A DNA stretch of 64,000 bases from positions 4,577,001 to 4,641,000 of the forward strand of contig NZ_CP083950.1 in NCBI RefSeq assembly GCF_006439395.2, in the 5' to 3' direction. Every line of letters starts with the position of its first letter. Position 1 is the stretch's first letter. Positions 19,911 through 28,719 of the stretch are shown here, piece after piece. Source of the stretch: Mesorhizobium sp. B4-1-4 (GTDB lineage: Bacteria; Pseudomonadota; Alphaproteobacteria; Rhizobiales; Rhizobiaceae). The position numbers and the translations under genes were made by a program. The notes beneath the pieces are model-generated. The model made no database searches, had not been told where the DNA came from, and saw only the letters and a list, made by a program, of their open reading frames with translations.

Positions 19911-20327
19911 TCAGCGCCCGCTGCCGGCGGGGATATCGACGGCCTCCACGGTCACCGACAGTTTGCGGCCGCCACGACCGTTCCAGCACACCGCCTGCCC
20001 GACGCTGACACCGATAAGCGCCGTTCCCATCGGCGTCAGCACCGAGATCCGGTTTTCGGCAATGTCGGCTTCGCCGGGATAGACCAGCACGATGCGCTGT
20101 GTGTCTCCGCCTTCGCCGCGGACCGTCACCGTCGAACCCATCCGCACCACGCCATCCGGCATCGCCGCCGCGTCTTTCACTACCGCCCGGTCCATTTCCG
20201 AGAGCAGCTCTTCGGCCGTCTCGGGCGCGCGGTCGAGCAGGGCCCTTGCCAGCCCGGTCAACCTGTCATGGTCGGTGTTGCTGATCAGAATCCGGCTCGA
20301 TGGACGCAGTCCCGTTGCATGTTGCAT
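19911..20327 (-). CDS. rnk: Rnk/GreA C-terminal-domain protein, second copy
   Basis: A 138-residue protein of the Rnk family. The segment RIVLVYPGEADIAENRISVLTPMGTALIG matches the core of Rnk (FKBP-like fold, binds the RNA polymerase secondary channel region). The N-terminus ILISNTDHDRLTGLARALLDR is the short helical arm. ATG 20327 was chosen because GAGG lies 6 bases upstream; in-frame starts at 20339 and 20351 lack such a signal. It is paired with a diverged copy immediately downstream and lies between alr and dadA. Confidence 0.78.
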   Translation of the reverse strand: MQHATGLRPSSRILISNTDHDRLTGLARALLDRAPETAEELLSEMDRAVVKDAAAMPDGVVRMGSTVTVRGEGGDTQRIVLVYPGEADIAENRISVLTPMGTALIGVSVGQAVCWNGRGGRKLSVTVEAVDIPAGSGR

Positions 20328-20602
20328 GGCAAACCTCATGGATCGGCGCATCGAACGGATGCGCGCCTGCCGCCGCGCTGATTGCGGCTTGATGAAAGCC
20401 GGCAGCCACGAAGGGCCGTACGGCTTGATGACGATTGTGGATGTATGGATGCCCCGGTACGGACGGACGCCCGAAAGGCGGCCGCGCCGGGGCTACGATC
20501 CCGCGATCGGGCAGACCCTGAACAAGGTTCTGATATAAGCGAGGTTGCTCATGCCCCGACCCTTGCCGACAGGCGCCCGCTTGTCAAGCGCGGCCAAACC
20601 GC

Positions 20603-21742
20603 TCAACCGCCGATATAGTGCCGGTGAAAGCGCGGGCCGAGACTGGCCAGGATTTCATAGCCGATGGTGCCAGCATGGCCGGCGGCATCGTCGACGCTCT
20701 GCGAGGGGCCTAGAAGCTCGACCAGATCGCCTTCGCGCAGTTTGCCGGGTTGAAGGGCGGAGATGTCGAGAATGATCGAATCCATCGACACACGCCCGAG
20801 GAAAGGCAGACGCGCGCCTTCGAACCAGGCCGCCGAAGCGGAGCGTCGCAGCCAACCGTCCGCATAGCCGAACGAAATCGTCGCAAGGCTCAGCGGACCT
20901 TGCGCGTGATAAGTATGGCCATAGCCGATGCCGGTGCCTTTTTCGACGCGGCGCGTCTGCGCCACCTTGGCCTGCAGCCGCACGACAGGCAGCATCGGAT
21001 TGGGTTCGTCGGGCGTCGGATTGATGCCGTAGAGCGCCGCCCCCGGCCTGGCGAGATCGTAATGGTAGCCCTGCCCGAGAAAAATGCCGGACGAATTGGC
21101 AAGCGAGCCGGGCGCCGCGGGCAACATGGCGCGCAGCCGTTCGAAGGCCAGCCGCTGTTGTTCGTTGGCTGGATGGCGCGGCTCGTCGGCGCAGGCCAGG
21201 TGGCTCATCACATATCTGACGTCGATCCCATCGAAAGCGCCGGCATCCCCGGCCAGCGTCCCGACTTCGGCCGGCGCCATGCCAAGCCGCGACATGCCGC
21301 TGTCGACCTGGATGGCGGCCGGCAGCCTGCGGCCGGCGCGATGCGCCGCCGCGCGCCAGGCTTTCAACTGCGCGCCACTATTGATGACCGCGCACAGGCC
21401 GGCCGCCACCGCTTCCGGCTCGGAGCCCGGCGGCAGCCCGTTCAGCACGTAGATGTCCGGTCCAGTCCCGACCATCTTGCGCAGATCGATGCCTTCGGCC
21501 AGTAGCGCGACGAAGAAGATGTCGCATCCCTCTCTGGTCAATGCCGATGCCACCTGCGCTGCGCCAAGGCCATAGCCGTCGGCCTTGAGCACGCCGGCAC
21601 AGCGCACGCCTGCCAGCCTTGCCTTCAGCCGCCGGTAGTTTTCACGAATCGCGCCAAGATCGATGGTCAGGATGGCCCCGGCCGCCGCTTCGCTTACGGC
21701 GGTGACGTCATCGGGCAGCAATCTTGTGGGGGCGTCGTTCAT
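20603..21742 (-). CDS. alr: alanine racemase
   Basis: A 379-residue PLP enzyme that interconverts L- and D-alanine. The PLP lysine is Lys53 in GVLKADGYGLGA, and the second catalytic base is the tyrosine in GIGYGHTY; RVSMDSIILDIS is the conserved C-terminal strand. ATG 21742 is preceded by AGGAGG at 7 bases. The nearby dadA suggests a catabolic (DadX-like) role, although it could also supply D-alanine for peptidoglycan. The 275 bases between this gene and the Rnk genes hold no gene I can support. Confidence 0.94.
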   Translation of the reverse strand: MNDAPTRLLPDDVTAVSEAAAGAILTIDLGAIRENYRRLKARLAGVRCAGVLKADGYGLGAAQVASALTREGCDIFFVALLAEGIDLRKMVGTGPDIYVLNGLPPGSEPEAVAAGLCAVINSGAQLKAWRAAAHRAGRRLPAAIQVDSGMSRLGMAPAEVGTLAGDAGAFDGIDVRYVMSHLACADEPRHPANEQQRLAFERLRAMLPAAPGSLANSSGIFLGQGYHYDLARPGAALYGINPTPDEPNPMLPVVRLQAKVAQTRRVEKGTGIGYGHTYHAQGPLSLATISFGYADGWLRRSASAAWFEGARLPFLGRVSMDSIILDISALQPGKLREGDLVELLGPSQSVDDAAGHAGTIGYEILASLGPRFHRHYIGG

Positions 21743-21836
21743 GACGACCCTCCTTTTAGCGGATAGAACATCAATAGGACCGCGAGGCGGGCGCGGCAAC
21801 TGCGGCCCTTCGAACCACGACCCGCACCCCGTCCTT

Positions 21837-22352
21837 CTATGGCACAAGGTGCCGGAACGCCGCCACCACGTCTTCATAGACCTGGCGCTTGAACGGCACG
21901 ATCAGATCGGGCAGGTCCCGCATCGGCCGCCACGACCATTTGTCGAATTCGGCGGTGTGGCCGCCCGGCGGCGGATTGATCTGGATCTCGCTGGTATCGC
22001 CGTGGAAGCGGAAGGCGAACCATTTCTGCGTCTGGCCGCGATAGCGCCCCTTGAAGGCGATGCCGACGAGGTGGTCCGGCAGATCATAGTTGATCCAGTC
22101 CGACGCTTCGGCGAGCAGCGAAACGCTGCGCATGCCGGTCTCTTCGTAGAGCTCTCGCTCCGCCGCCTGCAGCGGCTCCTCACCCTTGTCGATGCCGCCC
22201 TGCGGCATCTGCCAAAGCTGCGTGGTGCCGGCGAATTCGCTGTCGGGTTCGGCGATGCGATGCCCGACCCAGACCAGGCCCTCGCCATTGAGGATCATCA
22301 GACCGACACAGGGACGGTAGGGCAGCGTTTCGCGATCGATCGTTTTGGCCAT
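21837..22352 (-). CDS. rppH: RNA pyrophosphohydrolase RppH (Nudix)
   Basis: A 171-residue Nudix hydrolase that removes pyrophosphate from 5'-triphosphate RNA and starts mRNA decay. The Nudix box runs from GGIDKGEEP to RELYEETGM (about residues 51-73). The RppH-typical N-terminus YRPCVGLMILN and the W-Q-M-P-Q-G-G segment are present. Length and organisation match RppH. It is downstream of the polysaccharide deacetylase and ctpA in a conserved rhizobial order. Confidence 0.94.
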   Translation of the reverse strand: MAKTIDRETLPYRPCVGLMILNGEGLVWVGHRIAEPDSEFAGTTQLWQMPQGGIDKGEEPLQAAERELYEETGMRSVSLLAEASDWINYDLPDHLVGIAFKGRYRGQTQKWFAFRFHGDTSEIQINPPPGGHTAEFDKWSWRPMRDLPDLIVPFKRQVYEDVVAAFRHLVP

Positions 22353-22475
22353 GAGCAACGAGTTCCAGCCGTCTTGAGAATTCGCTCCGGCAAGGCGGGC
22401 GGCGAGTGGTTTCGAGGAGCGGAAGCACGGAAACACCGCCAGATGCCCGCCGGAGCAGAGATACCAGGATGGCTG

Positions 22476-23657
22476 TTAGCCTTTTTGCGGGTCTATGGCC
22501 ACCGCTGAAATCGGCACGATCTCGATGCCGCGTTTCTTGGCCTCGGCCACCCATGACGACACCGTGTCGACGGTCAGGTCGAAAGCCGAGCCGATGCCGA
22601 CGGCAGTGCCCTTGGCGCGGGCGGTCGCCTCCAGACTGTCCAGTTTCTTCAGGATGGCGCCGCGATCCTGGACCGCGTCGATCGCCATGTCGCCGGCGAC
22701 GAAGGGCACGCCGTCCTTCAGCGCCAGGTCAGGTGCCAGGCTGCGCGCCGATGAGCCGTCGTCGATATAGGCGAGGCCCCTTTTGCCGAGTTCGGCCATG
22801 AACGGCTCCATCGCCGCCGTATCGGCGGAAAACCGCGCGCCCATATAGTTCATCACACCGGTATAGTTCGTCGTCCGCGACAGCGCCCAGTGCAGGCTTT
22901 TCAGGTTCTCTTCGGCACTGGCCGCCACCGTCAGCGTGTTACGGCCGGGATTGACGTTGGGATAATCGAACGGTTCGAGCGGCACCTGCATGACGATCTC
23001 ATGTCCGCTCTGCCTGGCCGCCTGCATCCAGCGGCCAATGCTGTTGCCCTGCGGCGCGAACGCCAGCGTCACTTCCGGCGGCAATTTGGCAATGGCCGCC
23101 TGGGTGCCGGTCTGCGACACGGCAAGTCCGCCAATGACGATCGCCACGCGGGCACCGCGGGCACCGGACCAGGGCCGCGCATAGACGTCGAACGGCCGCC
23201 GGCCATCGGCGGAGCGCATCGGCAAGGGTCCGGTTTCGCTGGCTTCGATCAGCGCCTTGTCGGGAATATGCGCGATCTTCAGGTTCTGGCCGACGGTCGA
23301 CGGGTCGCGAATGACGATTTCCGCCTTGGGCGGTCCATCGCCTTCCACCGTCTGCACATGGATGATCTGCGGCCCACCGGTCTTCGCCGGCGTCTCCACC
23401 TTTGGCGTCGCTGCAGGGGCCAATGCGGGAGGCGACGCGGCGGGCTCGGCCGCCGCAGTCACTTTCGGTGTCGAGATGGCGACTTCCTGCGGCTTGCGGA
23501 ACGGCTTTTCCCTGAGCGCGATCGCGGCCGAGACGCCGACCACCACCAGCACGATCGCGCTCGCCGCGATCACGCCCGCGCTGACCCTGCGGGCGGCACG
23601 CGGCGCCCGGACAGTCTGTCCAAGCGGGCGTTCGATGTCCTTGCCGATATCAGCCAA
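22476..23657 (-). CDS. divergent polysaccharide deacetylase family protein (YibQ-like)
   Basis: A 393-residue protein with one N-terminal membrane anchor (about 27-47, VIAASAIVLVVVGVSAAIAL), a Pro/Ala-rich linker (55-100), and a periplasmic domain of the divergent polysaccharide deacetylase family (VAIVIGGLAVSQ, APQGNSIGRWMQAARQSGHE, NYMGARFSAD). The metal site of classical NodB deacetylases is not obvious, as usual for this branch. It follows the EnvC-like gene and ctpA on the same strand. This association is common in alphaproteobacteria and suggests a role in cell-wall remodelling. Confidence 0.87.
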   Translation of the reverse strand: MADIGKDIERPLGQTVRAPRAARRVSAGVIAASAIVLVVVGVSAAIALREKPFRKPQEVAISTPKVTAAAEPAASPPALAPAATPKVETPAKTGGPQIIHVQTVEGDGPPKAEIVIRDPSTVGQNLKIAHIPDKALIEASETGPLPMRSADGRRPFDVYARPWSGARGARVAIVIGGLAVSQTGTQAAIAKLPPEVTLAFAPQGNSIGRWMQAARQSGHEIVMQVPLEPFDYPNVNPGRNTLTVAASAEENLKSLHWALSRTTNYTGVMNYMGARFSADTAAMEPFMAELGKRGLAYIDDGSSARSLAPDLALKDGVPFVAGDMAIDAVQDRGAILKKLDSLEATARAKGTAVGIGSAFDLTVDTVSSWVAEAKKRGIEIVPISAVAIDPQKG

Positions 23658-23840
23658 GCCCTGTCCCCGGTGCGCATGGTTCCGAAGGCGGCTCCCTTCG
23701 AGACCACGCGCGCGAATTCTTCAACCCTGGCGCACCCGTGGCGCCGCATCTGGAGGCCTCGTCCCGCCTCCCGAATCAAACTGCCGGAACCTTTCGATCC
23801 CGGCAGCATTGCATTGCTTCGTTCAGGCGGCCAGACCGGC

Positions 23841-25172
23841 TTACTGGTTGAGCACGGCCTTTTCCGGATTGGGCGGGAAGGCCGGATCGGTCTTCTGGCC
23901 GCGCAGCAGCTGCTCGGCATAGATGAGCTGCAGGTCGTCCTTCGGATCCGGCGGCACATAGGCTGCGGAGCCGGAGCCGGTCTTGCTCTCGTCGGCGCCC
24001 TTGATATGGCCCTTGAGATCGGACTCGCCGCGCGTCAGATCCCTGCCCTGCAGTTCCGGCGGCAATGGCTGGTCGACCTTGATGTCGGGCGTGATGCCCT
24101 TGCCCTGGATCGACTTGCCGGACGGCGTATAATAGAGCGCCGTCGTCAGCCTGAGCGCACCGTTCTCGCCGAGCGGAATGATGGTCTGCACCGAGCCCTT
24201 GCCGAAGGACTGCGTGCCGACAACCGTGACGCGGCGCAGATCCTGCAGTGCGCCGGCGACGATTTCAGAGGCGCTGGCCGAGCCACCATTGACGAGCACG
24301 ATCATCGGCTTGCCGTTGATGTCGTCGGTCTGCTTCGGCTTGGCGTCGAAGCGGGTGACGTCCTTGGGATCGCGGCCGCGCGTCGAGACGATCTCGCCCC
24401 GCTTCAGGAAGGCGTCGGACACGCTTACCGCCTGGTCGAGCAGGCCGCCAGGATTGAGGCGCAGGTCAAGCACATAACCCTTGAGCTTGTCGTCCGGCAC
24501 CTGCTTCTTGATGGTGTCGATGGCGTTCTCGAGGTCGTCATAGGTCTTTTCGGTGAAGGAAGTGATCTTCATGTAGCCGATGTCGTTTTCGACCCGGAAC
24601 TTGACCGCCTTGACCTTGATGATGTCGCGCACGACCGTCAGTTCGATCGGCTTGTCGGCGCCTTGGCGCAGAATGGTGAGCTTGATCGGCGTGTTGACCA
24701 GGCCACGCATCTTTTCGACCGCATCGTTGAGCGTCAGGCCGCGAACCTCTTCGCCGTCGATCTTGGCGATGTAGTCGCCGGCCAGCACGCCAGCCTTGGC
24801 GGCCGGGGTATCGTCGATCGGCGTGATCACCTTGACCAGGTCGTTCTCCATCGTGACCTCGATGCCGAGGCCGCCGAACTCACCCTTGGTCTGGACGCGC
24901 ATGTCCTGCGCCTGTTCGGCGTTCATGTAGGAGGAGTGCGGGTCCAGCGAGGAAAGCATGCCGTTGATGGCGTTCTCGACCAGCGACTTGTCGTCGGGCG
25001 GCGTGACATATTGTGCCCGCACCCGCTCGAAGATGTCGCCGAAGATCGCCAGTTGCTTGTAGGTCTCCGACCCCGCAGCGTTTGCCGCCGAGCCGGGCGC
25101 GCCATAGACAAGGCTCATGGCGGATGCGCCCATCAGCGCACCGGCAAACAGAAGCGACAGTTTCCGCATCAT
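23841..25172 (-). CDS. ctpA: C-terminal processing peptidase CtpA (S41)
   Basis: A 443-residue envelope serine protease with an N-terminal signal sequence (1 to about 24). A PDZ domain lies at about 95-180 (GGLGIEVTMENDLVKVITPIDD, GDYIAKIDGE). The S41 catalytic domain holds the serine in SASASEIVAGAL (298-309) and Lys325 in SFGKGSVQ: a Ser/Lys dyad. The ATG pair at 25172 is preceded by AAGGA at a good distance. It begins one base after the EnvC-like stop codon, so the two are cotranscribed. Such proteases trim lipoproteins and cell-wall hydrolases. Confidence 0.94.
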   Translation of the reverse strand: MMRKLSLLFAGALMGASAMSLVYGAPGSAANAAGSETYKQLAIFGDIFERVRAQYVTPPDDKSLVENAINGMLSSLDPHSSYMNAEQAQDMRVQTKGEFGGLGIEVTMENDLVKVITPIDDTPAAKAGVLAGDYIAKIDGEEVRGLTLNDAVEKMRGLVNTPIKLTILRQGADKPIELTVVRDIIKVKAVKFRVENDIGYMKITSFTEKTYDDLENAIDTIKKQVPDDKLKGYVLDLRLNPGGLLDQAVSVSDAFLKRGEIVSTRGRDPKDVTRFDAKPKQTDDINGKPMIVLVNGGSASASEIVAGALQDLRRVTVVGTQSFGKGSVQTIIPLGENGALRLTTALYYTPSGKSIQGKGITPDIKVDQPLPPELQGRDLTRGESDLKGHIKGADESKTGSGSAAYVPPDPKDDLQLIYAEQLLRGQKTDPAFPPNPEKAVLNQ

Positions 25173-25173
25173 T

Positions 25174-26532
25174 TCACGTCCTTCCAGAAAAACGGTCCGC
25201 CCACCATGGGGCCGGATCGACGGGTTTTCCATCCTTGCGGAACTCGACATAGAGTTCCGGCGTGGCATTTCCATTCTTCGAAACCGAGGTGCTTGCCACC
25301 CGGGCCTCTCCCATCGCACCGACCGGCTCTCCTGCGAGCACTGACTGGCCAGTCACGACGCTGATTCTGCTCATCCCCGCCAGAACGACATGATAACCGT
25401 CGCCGGCATTCAGGATCAAGAGCTGACCATAGGAGCGAAACGGCCCCGCATAAAGCACGTTCCCATCCGCCGGTGCGGTGACGATGGCTCCCGATTGTGT
25501 CGCAAGCATGTCGCCAAGCATCATTGCGCCGTTACCGTCATCGGAACCGAAGCGGCGCTTGATGCGCCCGGTGACCGGCAGCGCGATCTGTCCTTGCAGC
25601 GCCGAAAAGGGAGCTGCCGCAGCGAGCCGGTTGCCTTCGGGAACCGGCAATGCAGCCAGCGATGCTGTTTTGTCGCCGCCCGTCTGATCGTCACCCGCCT
25701 GGTTCGCGGCGGCGGCCTTCGCTGTATCCGCGGCCTTGCGGGTCTTGTCAGCCTGCGCCTCGAGCGATGCGATCAGATCCTTCAGGCTGTTTGCCTTGGC
25801 CGCCAGCTGCTCGGAACGCTGCTGTTCGGCCGTCATCTGCGCCTGCGTGTCGGCCTCGAGCTTCTGCTTGGCTTCCAGCAGCATACTCAGTCGCTTCTTT
25901 TCCGCCGCCTGGTCGCCGACCGCCGCCGTCAGCCGTGCCCGCTCGGCCTCGATCGAGGCCGTCACCCGGGTCTGCTCCTTGAGGTCGGCCAGCAGACTAT
26001 CGGTTTGCTGGCGCAATTCCGGCACCACGGCGCCGAGCAGGATGGCGCTGCGCACCGAGGACAGCGCGTCCTCCGGCTTGACCAGGATCGCCGGCGGCGG
26101 GTTGAGCCCCATGCGCTGCAGCGCGCCCAGCACTTCGGCCAGCACGTCACGCCGCGCCGCCAGCGAGGCGCGGATCTTCTGCTGCTGGCCCTTGAGCCCT
26201 TCCAGCTTGGCACCGATATCCTCGATGTCCTGGCCAAGCTTCTGCTCGGTCATCGCCGACTGGATCAGCGCCGCGGTGATCGAGGCGTGATCCTTCTTGA
26301 CCGCGGCGATATCGGCGGCGAGCTTCGCCAGCCGTTCCGATGACAGCGTGATTTCCTTGGAAACCCGTTCGTATTCGGCGCGGCTCTGGTCCGGATCAGG
26401 CGCCATGTCGAGCGTGTTCTCGGCCCGCACCGCATGGAAGGACAAAAGAACCGCCGCCGCCGCGATGCCGCAGCGTGCGCGCCAGGAGGCCCTCCTCGAT
26501 GAGCCCATTGTCGATTTCCAGCCTTCAGACAT
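25174..26532 (-). CDS. EnvC-like murein hydrolase activator (degenerate LytM/M23 domain)
   Basis: A 452-residue exported protein: signal peptide (cleavage near VRA-E, residue 37), long coiled coil (about 45-270, rich in Ala/Glu/Lys/Gln) and a C-terminal LytM/M23 fold (IALPVTGRIKRRFGSDD onward). The zinc site is incomplete: GAMMLGDML replaces the usual H-x3-D segment and the HxH motif is not visible. It is therefore likely an EnvC-type activator of amidases, not an active endopeptidase. A second in-frame ATG at 26508 also leaves a full signal peptide; neither has a strong ribosome-binding site. Confidence 0.85.
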   Translation of the reverse strand: MSEGWKSTMGSSRRASWRARCGIAAAAVLLSFHAVRAENTLDMAPDPDQSRAEYERVSKEITLSSERLAKLAADIAAVKKDHASITAALIQSAMTEQKLGQDIEDIGAKLEGLKGQQQKIRASLAARRDVLAEVLGALQRMGLNPPPAILVKPEDALSSVRSAILLGAVVPELRQQTDSLLADLKEQTRVTASIEAERARLTAAVGDQAAEKKRLSMLLEAKQKLEADTQAQMTAEQQRSEQLAAKANSLKDLIASLEAQADKTRKAADTAKAAAANQAGDDQTGGDKTASLAALPVPEGNRLAAAAPFSALQGQIALPVTGRIKRRFGSDDGNGAMMLGDMLATQSGAIVTAPADGNVLYAGPFRSYGQLLILNAGDGYHVVLAGMSRISVVTGQSVLAGEPVGAMGEARVASTSVSKNGNATPELYVEFRKDGKPVDPAPWWADRFSGRT

Positions 26533-26701
26533 TCGCGATCGACTCTATCTGCGGCTTCGTTAACGAACCATCAACCATGTTGATGCGTGACGCCCCAAAA
26601 CAGGCGGTGGTTTCCGGACCAACGGCATGTACCAGGAAATCCGTCCCCCACCACGTTTCTTGCGTGGCATTGGGGCGGAATTCGGTGCGACCCCGACGCT
26701 T

Positions 26702-27184
26702 TCAGGATCTGTGATAGGGATGGCCCGACAGGATCGTCGCCACCCTGTAGAGTTGCTCACCCAGCATCACGCGCACCAGCTGATGCGGCCAGGTGAGCGC
26801 ACCGAACGACAGCACCAGCTCGGCCTGGTCACGCAGCGACGCATCATGGCCGTCGGCGCCGCCTATGGCGAGTACCAGCGCCTTGCGGCCGCCATCGCGC
26901 AGCTGTCCGATGCGATTGGCGAAATCCTGCGAGGACAGGCTCTTGCCGCGCTCATCGAGCAGGATTAGCGCCGTGCCCGGCTGCAGTTGCGCCTGCAGTC
27001 TCGATCCCTCGTCACGCTGACGCTCACCGGCGCTCTGCGCGCGGCCCTCCGCGATCTCGGTGATGCCGGCGAATTCGAGCCCCACCGCCGGGCCGCTCTT
27101 GGCGAAGCGCTCGAAATAGCGCTCGGCCAACTCCCGCTCGGGGCCGGCTTTCATTCGGCCCACGACATGGACTGATATCTTCAT
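26702..27184 (-). CDS. rlmH: 23S rRNA pseudouridine(1915)-N3 methyltransferase RlmH
   Basis: A 160-residue SPOUT methyltransferase that methylates pseudouridine 1915 of 23S rRNA in helix 69. Family motifs: LDERGKSLSSQDFA, LAIGGADGHD, and the C-terminal knot region LSFGALTWPHQLVRVMLGEQLYRA-like with HPYHRS at the very end. Length is normal. It lies 60 bases downstream of rsfS, the usual pairing. Confidence 0.95.
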   Translation of the reverse strand: MKISVHVVGRMKAGPERELAERYFERFAKSGPAVGLEFAGITEIAEGRAQSAGERQRDEGSRLQAQLQPGTALILLDERGKSLSSQDFANRIGQLRDGGRKALVLAIGGADGHDASLRDQAELVLSFGALTWPHQLVRVMLGEQLYRVATILSGHPYHRS

Positions 27185-27244
27185 CTCGCCTCTACAAGCC
27201 GCTAATGCATGTCACCCAATGACATGCATTAGCAAATAATCGGC

Positions 27245-27709
27245 TTAGTGGAGTGTCTCTTCCTCGAGATCCGGCGCCTGCCACATCTTTTCGAGATTGT
27301 AGAATTCGCGGACTTCGGGGCGGAAGACATGGACGATGATGTCGCCCGAATCGATCAGGACCCAGTCGGCGCCTGACAGCCCCTCGACGCGCGCGGTGCC
27401 GAGGCCGGCATCCTTGAGCGCCTTGAGGAGATGGTCGGCGACAGCCGAGACATGACGGTGCGATCGGCCCGATGCGACGACCATGTAGTCGCCGAGGCTC
27501 GATTTTCCCTGGATGTCGATTGAGACGATGTTTTCGGCCTTGGAGTCTTCCAGACTGGCAAGGACTGTCTTGATGGCGCGGGACACGGCGTCGTTTACGC
27601 TGATCCCGGCCGGCGAAGGCACGATATCGGCCTTCTTCCGCAGTGCTGTTCTCAGTGTATTTCCTTTCGCAGCAAGAACAACCAAATCACCCCTGAAAGC
27701 AGGTGACAT
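27245..27709 (-). CDS. rsfS: ribosome silencing factor RsfS
   Basis: A RsfS/Iojap family protein that binds ribosomal protein L14 and blocks subunit joining. Core motifs: ENIVSIDIQGKSSLGDYMVVASGRS, GADWVLIDSGDIIVHVF and REFYNLEKMW. The first ATG (27709, or GTG 27712) gives 154 residues but lacks a ribosome-binding site. An in-frame CTG at 27655 sits exactly 6 bases after AAAGGA and would give 136 residues, beginning LRTALRKKAD. The true start is therefore uncertain. The gene is divergent from the MscS channel gene. Confidence 0.9.
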   Translation of the reverse strand: MSPAFRGDLVVLAAKGNTLRTALRKKADIVPSPAGISVNDAVSRAIKTVLASLEDSKAENIVSIDIQGKSSLGDYMVVASGRSHRHVSAVADHLLKALKDAGLGTARVEGLSGADWVLIDSGDIIVHVFRPEVREFYNLEKMWQAPDLEEETLH

Positions 27710-27864
27710 CACTTAAATAGGCAGAGTTCCGTTGCAGTTTCAAGACGGAGCTCCGACTCACGCGAACTCGTCGATTGCCGGGTTGTTCCATACGGCAGGC
27801 AAAAAGATCGGAACCCACGCGTCCCGCGGCGGTTATCGGCTGACCGACCAACCGGAATCCCGCC

Positions 27865-28716
27865 ATGCCGATCGACCCGCAAAACACGCTCCTCACCGTC
27901 CAGGCGGGCCTCGCGCAGCTCAGCACGCTGATCGTCTCCTATTCCTTCTCGGCCATCGGCGCCATCATCCTTCTGGTGGTCGGCTATATCGTCGCTGGTC
28001 TCGCGGAGCGTTCGATCTTTGCCGGCCTCGGCCATATCCACGGATTCGACCAGACATTGCGGCATTTCTTTTCGAAGATTGTCCGCTACGCCATCCTGAT
28101 TCTCGTCGTCATCATGGTGCTCGGCCAGTTCGGCGTGCAGACCGCCTCGATCATCGCCGCGATCGGCGCCATCGGCCTCGCCATTGGGCTGGCGCTGCAA
28201 GGCACGTTGCAGAACATCGCCGCCGGCATCATGCTTCTGGCGCTGCGGCCGTTCCGCATCGGCGAATCCGTCGAGGTCGGTTCCATCGCCGGTTCGATCG
28301 AGGAAATCGGCCTGTTCGCCACGAAGCTCAGGACCGCCGACGGCGTCTACATCCTGGCGCCCAACTCGACACTGTGGAACCAGCCGGTGCGCAATTTTTC
28401 GCGCAACGGCGTGCGCCGCACCGACATCACGCTCAGCATCGGTTCGTGGAACGACATCGACGGCGCGCAGAAGACCTTGCTTGCCATTGCCGGTGCCGAG
28501 AAGCGCATCCGTCGCGAACCGGCGCCGATCGCCTTCCTGGCCAGCCTCGGCGACACCACCGTTTCGCTCACCTTGCGCTACTGGACCTCGGCGGCCGACT
28601 ACTTCTCCACGAATATCGACATGACCAAACGCGCCAAGCAGACTTTCGACAGCCAAGGCATCTCTATTCCGCTGCCGCCGCCGGAAGCGCCGCCGCCGGA
28701 GGTCCGCAAGCAGTAG
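27865..28716 (+). CDS. small-conductance mechanosensitive channel (MscS family)
   Basis: A 283-residue inner-membrane channel of basic MscS architecture. Three membrane segments lie at about 25-47, 68-90 and 95-118. The third, pore-lining helix has the Gly/Ala pattern IIAAIGAIGLAIGLALQGTLQN, followed by the beta domain (LRPFRIGESVEVGSIAGSIEEIG) and a Pro-rich end. It opens on membrane tension to release solutes. It is convergent with the MFS gene, three bases apart. Confidence 0.93.
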   Translation: MPIDPQNTLLTVQAGLAQLSTLIVSYSFSAIGAIILLVVGYIVAGLAERSIFAGLGHIHGFDQTLRHFFSKIVRYAILILVVIMVLGQFGVQTASIIAAIGAIGLAIGLALQGTLQNIAAGIMLLALRPFRIGESVEVGSIAGSIEEIGLFATKLRTADGVYILAPNSTLWNQPVRNFSRNGVRRTDITLSIGSWNDIDGAQKTLLAIAGAEKRIRREPAPIAFLASLGDTTVSLTLRYWTSAADYFSTNIDMTKRAKQTFDSQGISIPLPPPEAPPPEVRKQ

Positions 28717-28719
28717 CAA

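Noticed and set aside
22890..25364. 824-codon plus-strand reading frame
   Set aside because: It lies opposite the polysaccharide deacetylase and ctpA, is Arg/Gly/His-rich and shows no family features.
25174..26532. Active M23 zinc endopeptidase
   Set aside because: The zinc-binding His and Asp positions are replaced, so an activator role is more likely.
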